Source: Thermoplasmata archaeon (GTDB lineage: Archaea; Thermoplasmatota; Thermoplasmata; Lutacidiplasmatales; UBA184). Taken from it: a stretch of DNA of 38,275 bases. How positions within the stretch are numbered: the first letter of the stretch is position 1; every line of letters starts with the position of its first letter. The position numbers and the translations under genes were made by a program. The stretch covers positions 1 through 38,275 of the forward strand of contig JAJYEA010000018.1 in the NCBI GenBank assembly GCA_021790425.1, read 5' to 3'. The notes under the pieces are model-generated. The model was not told the DNA's origin. It worked only from the letters and a program-made list of their open reading frames with translations, and did not search any database. This document shows positions 1 to 7,884 of the stretch, piece after piece.

Positions 1-600
1 AAGGAGGAGGGGCTCGCGGTGAAGGAGGAGATGGTCGGCCCCTTGCCTCCGGTCGGGGTGACCGTGAAGGAGGTCGTTGCGCTGGTGGTGTGGGGCGTGG
101 AGGCGGAGTCCGAGACCGTTACGGTGATCGTGTACGGTCCCCCTGCCGCGGCCGGTGCACAGGTGATCTTGCTCGCGTTCGATGTCGCGCACGGGGAAGG
201 GAGCCCGCTGTAGGCGTAGCTCAGCGGTCCCGTCCCGCCCGTGGCGGTCACGTTGAGGTAGGTCGTGCCCCCCACCGTGAAGGAGGAGGGGCTCGCGGTG
301 AACGCACTGATCGTCGGCAGGGACGCGGTGACGGTGAAGGTGGCGGTCGCCGTCGTGGTGTGGGGCGTGGAGGCGGAGTCGCTGACGGTCACCGTGACCG
401 TGTAGGAGCCCGAGGAAGCCGAGGGCGCGCAGGTGATCTTGCTCGCGTTCGAGCTCGCGCACGGGGAAGGGAGCCCCGCGTAGGCGTAGGTCAGGGGCCC
501 GACCCCTCCCGTGGCGGTGACGTTGAGATACGTGGTACCTCCCGCCGGGATGGACGCGGGCGATGCGGTGAAGGCGGATATCGTCGGACCGGTACCTCCC
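1..600 (-). repeat. In-frame tandem repeat array encoding PKD-like domains
   Basis: Three units are visible. The same GC-rich block recurs near positions 1, 280 and 550, giving spacings of 279 and 270 bp (93 and 90 codons). The first two units are nearly identical at the DNA level across the segment encoding SPCATSNASKITCAP and the TVTVSDSASTPHTT strand, which suggests recent duplication. Unit number cannot be known because the array leaves the window. Confidence 0.85.
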
Positions 601-2039
601 GAGGACCCGGTGTTGCAGGGCACGCCGGCCTGGCCGCATTTCCACAGCGGCTCGAGCGGGTTGCCCTCGGCAAGGTAATCGTTCTGCACCATGGGGAACT
701 GGGCGCTCGTGGGTGAGGTCCCGCCGGAGTAGAACACGCTGGGGTTCACGTTCATCTCGACGCGCTCCATTACGGCGAGCACGTTCGAGGTGTTGAACGT
801 CTGGTGGATGACGAGCCCCTTGGTCCCCTTCATCACGTTGTGGGAGGCCACCATCACGAAGGGGAACCTCCGTCCGCTGTTGATGTGGTCGGGGTTGTTC
901 TGGCCGTTCTGGGTGTCGTCCTCCGAGATGGCGATGACGGTGTTGTCCTTGTACGAGCTCGTGGAGTTCATGATGTCCTGGACGATCAGGTTCATCGAGG
1001 CGTCGTTCCACTGGATGCAGGTGGCTTGGGCTGATCCGCAGTTGCCACCCGGGTGGTCGTCGAAGAGCTCAACGAACGAGTAGGTCGGGAGCCCGTAGTC
1101 CGCCACGTAGCTGATGAAGGAGTACGCCACGTCCTGGTCGAGGAAGGGGCTGGGCCCGGTGCCACAGGCGTACTGGCACTCCCAGAGCATCTGCGGGATC
1201 CCGGTGGTGGGGTTGACCGTCGGGGGCATGTCGGGGCTGCCACTGGTGGTGTTCTTCCACCACCCGTTCGTGCATCCCGTGACGTGCTCGACGGCCTGGG
1301 TGTTACCGGGTAGGCTTCCCGGGATACCGGTGGTGGAGGCGAGGGAGCACCCCCCATAGTTGGAGAGTTCCCAGATGATGTCCCCGAAGGAGGCGAAGGG
1401 GAGGGTGGTCTTCGACTGGGGCACGTTGCTGCCTAGAAACCGGTCGAAGATCGAACCGCCTGTCGCGTCGTAGGACTGGGACTTGGAATCCGAAGCGAAG
1501 GCACAGCTGCCCGCCTTCACGCTGGAGGAATTGTAGACCCCCCACTCCGTGGTGGACCCCGTCCCCTCCGTGCCGCCGCTGGCGCAGCTGTCCGTGCTGC
1601 CCCACGTGTTGGCGGAGAAGAGGTAGGCATGGGCCTGGGCGGAGTACGGGTCGACCGAGGAGTACATGTTGTCGAAGATGGAGTAGGCCTTTCCCCACTG
1701 GTGGAGATAGGGCACGTCGGTCCAGGAGTTGGCGCCGGGGGAATTGGCCCCGCCGTTACAGGACGCGTTGATCGTGGTGGCACAATCGCCGAGATAGTCA
1801 TCGAAAACGTGGTTCTCGCGGACGATATAGACGAAGTGGGTGAGGTTCGAGGGGAACGCCGGGAGCGCGCCTGCCGCCACCTGGGAGGGAGTATAGACCT
1901 GGATCGGCACGGTCGAGGGTGCACCCACCGTCGATGACGCCCCGGTCGACACGGGCATGGCACCGCCAAGCTCGGACGCCACCATGATGGTCGCAATCAA
2001 TACGCCTATCGCACCCCATTGCCGCACGGTAAAAGACAT
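1..2039 (-). CDS. Secreted phosphoesterase (phospholipase C/acid phosphatase-like, PF04185 type) with PKD-like repeats, 3' end off the window
   Basis: The frame is open from an ATG at 2039 to the left edge, so the C terminus is missing. The start MSFTVRQWGAIGVLIATIMV is a hydrophobic export segment. Near residue 60 the motif FVYIVRENHVFDDYLGD matches the catalytic start of the phosphoesterase family that cleaves phosphate esters of lipids or small molecules. Later conserved pieces are HAYLFSANTWG and HINSGRRFPFVMVASH, followed by VIHQTFNTSNVLAVMER. After about residue 470 the protein becomes Ig/PKD-like repeats of about 90 residues, each beginning TISAFTASP and containing ASKITCAP and a VTVTVSDSASTPHTT strand. 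It probably acts outside the cell, the repeats serving as a stalk or surface anchor. A TATA-like CTATTTAATC at 2076-2085 (plus-strand reading) lies about 40 bp upstream. Substrate is unknown. The family call is firm; the exact activity is inference. Confidence 0.85.
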   Translation of the reverse strand, partial: MSFTVRQWGAIGVLIATIMVASELGGAMPVSTGASSTVGAPSTVPIQVYTPSQVAAGALPAFPSNLTHFVYIVRENHVFDDYLGDCATTINASCNGGANSPGANSWTDVPYLHQWGKAYSIFDNMYSSVDPYSAQAHAYLFSANTWGSTDSCASGGTEGTGSTTEWGVYNSSSVKAGSCAFASDSKSQSYDATGGSIFDRFLGSNVPQSKTTLPFASFGDIIWELSNYGGCSLASTTGIPGSLPGNTQAVEHVTGCTNGWWKNTTSGSPDMPPTVNPTTGIPQMLWECQYACGTGPSPFLDQDVAYSFISYVADYGLPTYSFVELFDDHPGGNCGSAQATCIQWNDASMNLIVQDIMNSTSSYKDNTVIAISEDDTQNGQNNPDHINSGRRFPFVMVASHNVMKGTKGLVIHQTFNTSNVLAVMERVEMNVNPSVFYSGGTSPTSAQFPMVQNDYLAEGNPLEPLWKCGQAGVPCNTGSSGGTGPTISAFTASPASIPAGGTTYLNVTATGGVGPLTYAYAGLPSPCASSNASKITCAPSASSGSYTVTVTVSDSASTPHTTTATATFTVTASLPTISAFTASPSSFTVGGTTYLNVTATGGTGPLSYAYSGLPSPCATSNASKITCAPAAAGGPYTITVTVSDSASTPHTTSATTSFTVTPTGGKGPTISSFTASPSS

Positions 2040-2075
2040 CGATTCCCCCGCGATACGCGGCCCCACGCGGCCGGG

Positions 2076-2085
2076 CTATTTAATC
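2076..2085 (-). promoter_or_regulatory. TATA-like box of the secreted phosphoesterase gene
   Basis: On the minus strand this reads GATTAAATAG, an AT-rich island in GC-rich surroundings, centred about 41 bp upstream of the ATG at 2039. This predicts a short leader of some 15 nt. Confidence 0.5.
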
Positions 2086-2177
2086 TTGGTGCGTGCTATC
2101 GCGGCTCATGCACAATAGTCCTAGTAAGGAGGGCTACTCACAATACTTGAGGGTGGTCGATCGGGACCGGTCCGGAG

Positions 2178-3464
2178 CTACCGAACGTAGCGCTTCCGGT
2201 TGCGGTACCGGAGCTTCCGGCGGAGCTCTTCCCGGGCGTGCTCGGGGGGAGGCGTCGAGGATTCGCGCTGCGCACGGTCGGCGCGGACGATACGTCGGAT
2301 CTCGAACATGGTGGCGACCAGGGCGGCCAGGATCCCGAGCCCGATCACGTAGGGGACCCGGTTGACCACGGCGGACGAAGGAGCGCACGAACTGGTGTCG
2401 TTGGCCCCCAGTCCGCTGTCGGTGGTGTACCAGACCACCCCGTCGCCTGCCGCGATGCCGTCGTTCTGGTTCCAGAAGTTGATGGCGTAGATCTCGGGGA
2501 TCTGGGGCACCGACTCCTCCACCCAGCACTGCCCCTGGTCCGCCGTGTAGAACATGTTCGCGTCGTCGGAGACGACCCAGGCATTGGCCCCCAGGGCGAA
2601 GAGCTGCCAGGTGTGCTGCTGGGTCGCCAATTGGGACTCCACGAAATTGGTCTGGTCGGAGGCCCACCATGCCACCCCCTGGTCGCCCAGGACCCACACG
2701 CCCCGGTCCCCCTCCGGCACCACGTCGGAGAGCCGGTTGGGGCTGAGCCCCAGGTCGAGCTTGGTCCATTGCTGACCCCCATCCGTCGTGAAGTAGACCT
2801 CGGGATTCACTCCCGAATCCACCCAGCCGACGCTGGGGGTGGAGAAGGCGCCCGCCCACGCGGACCCGGGGGTGGGCAGCGACACGCTCGCCCAGTCCTG
2901 GCCGGCGTCCGAGGTGACGAAGAGCCCCTGCGAAGTGACCGCATAGCCGAACGTGGAGCTCGGGAACGCGAGGTCGGTCACGTTCCCGAGGAGCCCGTGC
3001 TCGGGGTATCCCGTCCAGCTCACCCCGCCGTTCGGAGAGGCGATGAGCGATCCGTCGGACCCGCCGGCGAGGATCAGCCCGGCGCCGGGGATGCTCGCGA
3101 GCCCGTGGTAGTAGTCCCCCGAGATGGGGCTGGGCACGGAACTCCATACCTGCCCTCCATCCGTCGTGCGGAGGATGGTGCCGAGCTGCCCCACGATCAC
3201 CGCCACGGTCGAGTTCACGTAGAGGATGTCGTTCAGGTTGTACTGCCCCGAGGCCACGGCATGGGGGATGGTGGCCCACTCCCAACCGCAGATCGGTGTC
3301 GAACCGCGGGACACGGGAACTCCCGGGTGACCCACGCTCCCGACCGACCCGCCCGAGCAGAGGGGTACCCCCGACGCGGCCCGGGGGGCCGTCGAGGCGG
3401 ACGCACCGGGGGCCAGTTCCGCCAGAACGAGCAGGGCAAGAATCAGCAGGACCCAACGTCGCAT
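2178..3464 (-). CDS. Exported, membrane-anchored beta-propeller (YCF48/HCF136 or BNR type)
   Basis: The 428-residue protein starts MRRWVLLILALLVLAELAPGASA, a signal peptide. The body carries at least five Asp-box style motifs at regular spacing (TTDGGQVW, SPNGGVSW, TSDAGQDW, TTDGGQQW, TADQGQCW) plus a degenerate sixth (TTDSG), the hallmark of BNR/YCF48 propellers. Near the C terminus is one membrane helix (VPYVIGLGILAALVATMF) followed by a strongly basic tail, so the propeller should lie outside and the tail in the cytoplasm. Upstream in-frame starts exist at 3491 and 3569, but a TATA-like TTTATCAA at 3490-3497 sits about 30 bp before the ATG at 3464, which favours this start. Propellers of this class bind proteins or glycans; no catalytic residues are recognised, so function is unassigned. 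Confidence 0.8.
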   Translation of the reverse strand: MRRWVLLILALLVLAELAPGASASTAPRAASGVPLCSGGSVGSVGHPGVPVSRGSTPICGWEWATIPHAVASGQYNLNDILYVNSTVAVIVGQLGTILRTTDGGQVWSSVPSPISGDYYHGLASIPGAGLILAGGSDGSLIASPNGGVSWTGYPEHGLLGNVTDLAFPSSTFGYAVTSQGLFVTSDAGQDWASVSLPTPGSAWAGAFSTPSVGWVDSGVNPEVYFTTDGGQQWTKLDLGLSPNRLSDVVPEGDRGVWVLGDQGVAWWASDQTNFVESQLATQQHTWQLFALGANAWVVSDDANMFYTADQGQCWVEESVPQIPEIYAINFWNQNDGIAAGDGVVWYTTDSGLGANDTSSCAPSSAVVNRVPYVIGLGILAALVATMFEIRRIVRADRAQRESSTPPPEHAREELRRKLRYRNRKRYVR

Positions 3465-3489
3465 CGCGTACGGTAAGCATGACCCGAGC

Positions 3490-3498
3490 ATTGATAAA
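3490..3498. promoter_or_regulatory. TATA-like box between divergent genes at 3464 and 3534
   Basis: TTGATAAAG on plus, CTTTATCAA on minus. It is 30 bp from the minus-strand ATG at 3464 and 40 bp from the plus-strand ATG at 3534. The minus orientation is the better TATA match; use by the plus gene is possible but weaker (a TCTAAC at about 3508-3513 is an alternative). Confidence 0.4.
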
Positions 3499-3533
3499 GG
3501 GCGACGGTCTAACCCTCGGACAAGGGTGGCTCG

Positions 3534-3953
3534 ATGGCAGACGATGACAAGACCCGGTTCAAGGAACACCTAGCGCTCCTGCGCCAGGCCGGGAAGGGTC
3601 TCGGCCGGGACGTGGAGACAGAACTCACGGACATCGGAAAGAAGGTGGAGCGTTTCCCCAAGCTCGTGGGCCGGGATGCGGAAGCACTCGCGCAGGAGAT
3701 CGACTACGATTTCGTGCGCGTGGGCGTCAAGATCAACCGCGGGATGAAGGCGATCCCGGGCGAGATGGCCCGGGGCGCGAAGGCGGTCGGCCGCGGCGCC
3801 GTCCATCTGGGCCGGGCGACCAAGGAAGACCTCGTGAAGACGAAGAAGGTCATGAAAAAGGATGTGAAGTCCGGATTCGCCCACGCCGCGGGCCTCAAGT
3901 CCCGTCCGATCTCCGCGTGGTCCCGCACTGAGAAGGACGACAAGGAAGAGTAG
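3534..3953 (+). CDS. Unrecognised charged helical protein, 139 aa
   Basis: The protein (MADDDKTRFKEHLALL...) has no signal peptide and no membrane segment. It looks almost wholly alpha-helical, with many K, R, D and E residues and a basic middle part (KTKKVMKKDVKSG around residues 100-112), ending in an acidic-basic tail (TEKDDKEE). No family is recognised. The gene is divergent from the exported propeller and 22 bp upstream of the membrane glycosyltransferase on the same strand, so the two are probably co-transcribed. An amphipathic scaffold or membrane-surface protein is possible, but that is only a guess from composition. Confidence 0.65.
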   Translation: MADDDKTRFKEHLALLRQAGKGLGRDVETELTDIGKKVERFPKLVGRDAEALAQEIDYDFVRVGVKINRGMKAIPGEMARGAKAVGRGAVHLGRATKEDLVKTKKVMKKDVKSGFAHAAGLKSRPISAWSRTEKDDKEE

Positions 3954-3975
3954 CCTCCCCGGCGGAGCGGGCGGC

Positions 3976-5754
3976 GTGAAAAACTACGTCCCGGTCCTGC
4001 TCGGCGCCATCGTATCCCTCGGGCTCTTCCTGGGCCTGGAGCCGCTCCTCACGTTCCCCGTCTGGGGCTCGGACACCGGCGAGTACTACTTCCTGACCCA
4101 GTACCTCGTCCACCACGGCCACCTCCTCCTCCAGGGGTATTCCGGGTGGGGGTTCGGCTATCCGGACTTCCCCGGCATGTTCCTCCTGGGGGGATCGGTC
4201 GCCGAGAGCTTCGGGGTATCCCCGCTGGAGTCGGTGATCTACGTCATCCCGGTCATCGGGGCGCTCTCCTCCCTCCCCCTCTTCCTCCTCTTCCGCCGGC
4301 TCGGCGTCCGCGACTCCGTCGCGCTCCTCGGGACGGCCCTCTCCGCGGTCGCCTTCCCGCGGATCTTCATCCTGGCCCACCCCGTCCCCGACACGCTGGG
4401 CGACTTCCTGGCGGTGGCCGCGCTCTGGATGTTCGTGGAGCAGCGCCGGGACGTCCGATGGATCGTCCCGCTGGGGCTCACGCTCTCCACCCTCGTGGTC
4501 AGCCACCACCTGTCCTCCTACTTCTTCCTCGTGGTGGCGACGGGCATGGTGGTCGGACTGGAGCTGCTCGCGCCACGGCGCTGGTCCCTCCGCTTCCCCG
4601 TGCGCGAGTTCGTGATCCTCGGGACCTTCACGGCCGGGCTCTTCTCCTACTGGGTCCTCTACGCCTCCGCCTTCGAACCGATCCTGGCCCAGGGCATCCC
4701 CGGGCTCCGGATCACCTCGCTTCCCGCCCTGGCGCTCCTCTACTCGCTCGGCACCATCGTCGCGCTCGTCCTCCTCGCCCTCTTCGTCCACCTCCGCCGG
4801 ACGCGGGCGATGCCCCGCCGCGCGCTCGCGCACCCGCGCTGGCCGTCCCGCAACAAGATGGCACGCGACGCGCTGGTGCTCGGGGTCCTCGTCTTCGGGG
4901 GGGCCTCGTTGCTGGTCTTCATCCCGATCCCCGGGACGGGGGAGATCATCCCGGCCGGGGATGTGCTGTGGTTCGCACCCTTCCTCGTGCTGGTCCCCCT
5001 GACGGCCGGCGGCATCGGGACCTCGGCGAGCTCCCGGCTCGGTCCGGTGCCGTACGCGATCGTGGTGGCCGTCTTCCTCTCGGCAGCCGTGTCGACCCTG
5101 GCCCACAGCCAGGCGATCCCGGTCGACCGGCACACCGAGTACATCGACATCGGGATCGCCTTCGTGGCCGCCATCGCGATCGGCGGGATGGCCGGTCGCG
5201 TCGGGGAGGCCCCGTGGAGGAAGATGGCGGTGGCCGCCGGGGTGGCGTGCCTCGTCGGGCTCAACGCCGCGGTCGCCTTCCCTCCCCCCTCCTTGACCGC
5301 GGGCTTCCAGGAAGGGTTCACCGTCCAGGACGTCTCCCTGGCCACCTGGTCGGCGAACTCGCTCCCGGCCGGGTCCGCGCTGGCCGCCGACCACCGCCTC
5401 AGCGACCTCTACTTCGGACTTTCCGGCAACCCGGCCACGTGGGACAGCACGTGCTTCCTCTTCCTGGGCGGTGCCGCGGAATGCGGGCCCGCGAGCCCGA
5501 ATGTGACGGCGGCCGTGCTCTCCGAGCTCAACCTGTCCCAGGCGCCCAACACCCACCACCTGCACGCGATCGATGCCGTGGCGGTCGACCAGGTGATGCG
5601 GACGACCGGGGTGGCGCTGGACCCCTCGCAGCCGGCGCTCCCGTTGAACGCCACGCAGTACCGGTTCTTCCAGAGCGCGTCCTTCACGCTGCTCTACGAG
5701 AACGGGGACCAGCAGGTCTGGTGGTACCTGCCCCCCGGGCAGGCCACCGCGTGA
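3976..5754 (+). CDS. Multi-spanning GT-C type glycosyltransferase (predicted)
   Basis: The 592-residue protein starts at a GTG (MKNYVPVLLGAIVSLGLFLG). It has about ten to twelve membrane helices and a C-terminal extracytoplasmic part from about residue 440. Directly after the first helix the loop GSDTGEYYFLTQYLVHHG (residues 31-48) carries acidic residues D33 and E36, where GT-C glycosyltransferases place the catalytic or metal-binding acid. HPVPDTLGDF and HHLSSYFF are further polar motifs at helix ends. Such enzymes transfer sugars from polyprenyl-phosphate carriers to proteins or lipids outside the membrane, which fits the sequon-rich surface proteins encoded elsewhere in the window. The 3' end overlaps mptE on the other strand by 71 bp. 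The fold call is moderately sure; the substrate is unknown. Confidence 0.65.
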   Translation: MKNYVPVLLGAIVSLGLFLGLEPLLTFPVWGSDTGEYYFLTQYLVHHGHLLLQGYSGWGFGYPDFPGMFLLGGSVAESFGVSPLESVIYVIPVIGALSSLPLFLLFRRLGVRDSVALLGTALSAVAFPRIFILAHPVPDTLGDFLAVAALWMFVEQRRDVRWIVPLGLTLSTLVVSHHLSSYFFLVVATGMVVGLELLAPRRWSLRFPVREFVILGTFTAGLFSYWVLYASAFEPILAQGIPGLRITSLPALALLYSLGTIVALVLLALFVHLRRTRAMPRRALAHPRWPSRNKMARDALVLGVLVFGGASLLVFIPIPGTGEIIPAGDVLWFAPFLVLVPLTAGGIGTSASSRLGPVPYAIVVAVFLSAAVSTLAHSQAIPVDRHTEYIDIGIAFVAAIAIGGMAGRVGEAPWRKMAVAAGVACLVGLNAAVAFPPPSLTAGFQEGFTVQDVSLATWSANSLPAGSALAADHRLSDLYFGLSGNPATWDSTCFLFLGGAAECGPASPNVTAAVLSELNLSQAPNTHHLHAIDAVAVDQVMRTTGVALDPSQPALPLNATQYRFFQSASFTLLYENGDQQVWWYLPPGQATA

Positions 5755-6424
5755 TCCCGGCCGCGGTGTAGCGGTCGATCCGGACCTTCCCCCGCGCCGC
5801 GACCTCGCCGATCAGGCGCTCCGCGATCCGGAGCTTGCGGAGCTTGGTCGGGCCCTCGCCGGGCCGGACATGACCGAAATCGAACCCCACGAGCGTGATC
5901 CCCCGGGCCCCCAGCGCCTCCGCCAGGAAGACCGAGCGGTCGCCGTCGGTGAACCCCCCGAAGTTGACGAGCCCCTCCGCGGGAGCGGCGGCGGTGCTGC
6001 CGCAGACCCGGCCCTCGAGCCGGGGGACCCATTTCCGCACCGCCTCCGGGTTGTCGCCATGGGCGTGGACGAGCACCAGCGACCCCTCCCGGTTCGCACG
6101 CACCTCGTCGGGCATGTCCCCGTCCAGGTCGGTCACGATGAGCCCGGGGAGCACCCCCTCGTCGAGGCAGGTCGACGTGGCCCCGTCGGCCGCGATCACC
6201 AGCCGGTCCCGGGCCTGGAGGAGGTGGCGGGGGATCGGGCCGGGGCCGGCCCCGACCACGATCACTTCCCGTCCCCGGACCAGGCGAGAGAGCACGCGGG
6301 GGGAGACGGAACGGCCGGCGAGGAGCTCGCGAAGGAGGTGGGCGCACCGCTCGTCCTCCTCTCTCGAGAACCGGAGCTCGCGCAGGATCGCCTCGTACTC
6401 CCCTTCCCACTCGGAAAACTGCAT
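5684..6424 (-). CDS. mptE: 6-hydroxymethyl-7,8-dihydropterin pyrophosphokinase, MptE type (DUF115)
   Basis: The 246-residue protein contains the DUF115/MptE signature: VIVVGAGPGPIP (about residue 54), VIAADGAT (about 75), LIVTDLDGD (about 95), VLVHAHGDNPE (about 116), NFGGFTDGDRSVFLAEALGA (about 154) and LVGFDFGHV (about 178). In archaea MptE moves pyrophosphate from ATP to 6-hydroxymethyl-dihydropterin, a step toward methanopterin- or folate-type C1 carriers, linking it to gcvP and purH in this window. The last 20 or so residues (RGAGTTRPAGPRSRRAA) are low complexity and encoded inside the end of the convergent glycosyltransferase gene. The ATG at 6424 lies about 33 bp from a TTATAA box shared with ftsZ. 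Confidence 0.88.
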   Translation of the reverse strand: MQFSEWEGEYEAILRELRFSREEDERCAHLLRELLAGRSVSPRVLSRLVRGREVIVVGAGPGPIPRHLLQARDRLVIAADGATSTCLDEGVLPGLIVTDLDGDMPDEVRANREGSLVLVHAHGDNPEAVRKWVPRLEGRVCGSTAAAPAEGLVNFGGFTDGDRSVFLAEALGARGITLVGFDFGHVRPGEGPTKLRKLRIAERLIGEVAARGKVRIDRYTAAGITRWPARGAGTTRPAGPRSRRAA

Positions 6425-6454
6425 CCTCTCCGCCGCGAAAAGCAGCCAAATAGG

Positions 6455-6460
6455 TTATAA
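6455..6460. promoter_or_regulatory. Palindromic TATA box shared by divergent mptE and ftsZ
   Basis: TTATAA reads the same on both strands and is the core of the only strong AT-rich patch in the 71-bp gap. Its centre is 33.5 bp from the mptE ATG (6424) and 38.5 bp from the ftsZ ATG (6496), both right for an archaeal TATA box with a very short leader. Confidence 0.6.
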
Positions 6461-6495
6461 GAGCTCGATTCTGTCACGGGGCCCGGGTACCTTAC

Positions 6496-7620
6496 ATGCG
6501 GCCACTTGCACAGGAGATCCTCTCCCGTCTGCCCGCCGAGAACAAGTCCGAGGGCTCGTCCGCGAGCCTGAAGGCGAGCACGGACGACGCGGAACTGGAG
6601 GCCGTCCTCGCGAGCCTCAAGACCAACATCAAGGTGGTCGGGTGCGGCGGCGGGGGCTCCAACACGATCAACCGGCTCTCGGAAGAGGGGCTGGCCGGGG
6701 CCGACCTTTTCGCCTGCAACACGGATGCCCAGCACCTGCTCACGATCAACGCGCAGCACAAGGTGCTCCTCGGACGCCGGTGCACCCGGGGCCTCGGCGC
6801 GGGCGCGCTCCCCTCGGTGGGCGAGCAGGCCGCGCGGGAGGCGGAGGAGGACCTCAAGAAGTACCTGTCCGGAGCGGACATGGTCTTCGTCACCCTCGGA
6901 CTGGGAGGCGGGACCGGCACGGGCTCCGCGCCCGTGGTGGCCGAGCTCTCGAAGCAGGTCAACCAGGGCAACTGCCTGGTCATGGCCGTGGCGACCCTGC
7001 CCTTCTCCTCGGAGGGGGAGGTGCGGATGGAGAACGCCCTTCAGGGGCTCCAGCGGCTCTCGACGGTCGTCGACACCGTCATCACGGTCCCGAACGACAA
7101 GCTCCTCGAGCTCGTCCCCCGGCTGCCGCTCGCGAGCGCCTTCAAGGTGGCGGACAGTGTCCTCGCCAACGCCATCAAGGGGATCACGGAGATCATCACG
7201 AAGCCCGGGCTCGTCAACCTGGACTTCAACGACTTGAAGACCATCATGCACGGCGGCGGCGTGGCCCTCATCGGGCTCGGGTCCTCGGACAGCGAGAACC
7301 GGGCCGAGGATGCGGTCAACGAGGCCCTGAACTCCCCCCTCCTCAAGGTCGACGTCAAGAACGCGCACGGCGCCCTCGTCAACGTGACGGGCGGGCCCGA
7401 CATGACGATCTCCGAGGCCCAGAAGGTGGCCCAGGTCGTCCAGAAGGCCATCAGCCCGACCGCGAGGATTATCTGGGGTGCCACCATAGACCAGACCATG
7501 ACGGGCACGATCCGGTGCATGGTGGTCCTCACGGGAGTGACCTCCCCCCAGCTCTTCAACCCCCAGGCGCAGCCGGCGGCCGTCCGCCGGACCCAGGGGG
7601 ACATCGACCGGGTGCTGTAA
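6496..7620 (+). CDS. ftsZ: Cell division GTPase FtsZ (first paralogue, FtsZ1-like)
   Basis: The 374-residue tubulin-family GTPase polymerises into the division ring. It shows the nucleotide-binding start VVGCGGGGSNTINR (residues 47-60), the tubulin signature GGGTGTGSAP (137-146) and the T7 loop GLVNLDFND (238-246) whose acidic residues complete the GTPase site of the neighbouring subunit. The body ends near LTGVTSPQLF, and the short tail ends GDIDRVL. An N-terminal helical extension of about 40 residues precedes the GTPase domain. Residues such as SNTINR, GSAPVV and ITKPGLVNLDF resemble haloarchaeal FtsZ1 as recalled, and the downstream secE-spt5-rpl11 order is the usual archaeal context of an ftsZ. 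A second paralogue lies at 21999-23144. Confidence 0.96.
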   Translation: MRPLAQEILSRLPAENKSEGSSASLKASTDDAELEAVLASLKTNIKVVGCGGGGSNTINRLSEEGLAGADLFACNTDAQHLLTINAQHKVLLGRRCTRGLGAGALPSVGEQAAREAEEDLKKYLSGADMVFVTLGLGGGTGTGSAPVVAELSKQVNQGNCLVMAVATLPFSSEGEVRMENALQGLQRLSTVVDTVITVPNDKLLELVPRLPLASAFKVADSVLANAIKGITEIITKPGLVNLDFNDLKTIMHGGGVALIGLGSSDSENRAEDAVNEALNSPLLKVDVKNAHGALVNVTGGPDMTISEAQKVAQVVQKAISPTARIIWGATIDQTMTGTIRCMVVLTGVTSPQLFNPQAQPAAVRRTQGDIDRVL

Positions 7621-7641
7621 GCTCGTGGAGTCCTAGGCAAT

Positions 7642-7884
7642 ATGGCATGGTTTGACCGCGTCCGCAAGGCGCAAGACACCCTCGACGGCCGTCTCAAGAC
7701 CATGGGCCACGGCAAGTACGGCCGCATCCTCCGGATGGCCCGCAAGCCGGACACCGACGAATACGTCAAGGTCCTCCAGATCACGGCCCTGGGAGCCGCC
7801 CTCATTGGGGTCGTTGGCTTCATTATCTACATCTTCTTCACCCAAGCAGGCCCCTGGATCTGGAACCAGCTCCAGGGACTTTGA
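7642..7884 (+). CDS. secE: Protein translocase subunit SecE (Sec61 gamma)
   Basis: The 80-residue protein has an amphipathic N-terminal part with the conserved RMARKPDTDEYVKVLQIT segment (about residues 31-48), followed by one C-terminal membrane helix (ALGAALIGVVGFIIYIFF). This is the size and layout of archaeal SecE, which clamps SecY in the translocation channel. It lies 21 bp after ftsZ and is directly joined to spt5: the stop codon at 7882-7884 is followed at once by the possible GTG start of spt5. Confidence 0.92.
   Translation: MAWFDRVRKAQDTLDGRLKTMGHGKYGRILRMARKPDTDEYVKVLQITALGAALIGVVGFIIYIFFTQAGPWIWNQLQGL

Noticed and set aside
1-600. Regular repeats resembling a CRISPR array or satellite DNA
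   Set aside because: The spacings are multiples of three (279 and 270 bp), the repeats are in frame and translate to PKD-like domains continuing the phosphoesterase protein; there are no short repeat-spacer units.
3561-3569. Earlier start at 3569 for the beta-propeller gene
   Set aside because: It would place 35 extra residues before a perfect signal peptide and lie upstream of the TATA-like box at 3490-3497.
3895-5565. Long open frame (about 556 codons) on the minus strand opposite the membrane glycosyltransferase
   Set aside because: Its translation is dominated by E, R, G, H and D in monotonous runs, typical of the antisense of high-GC genes; the plus strand encodes a coherent membrane protein.
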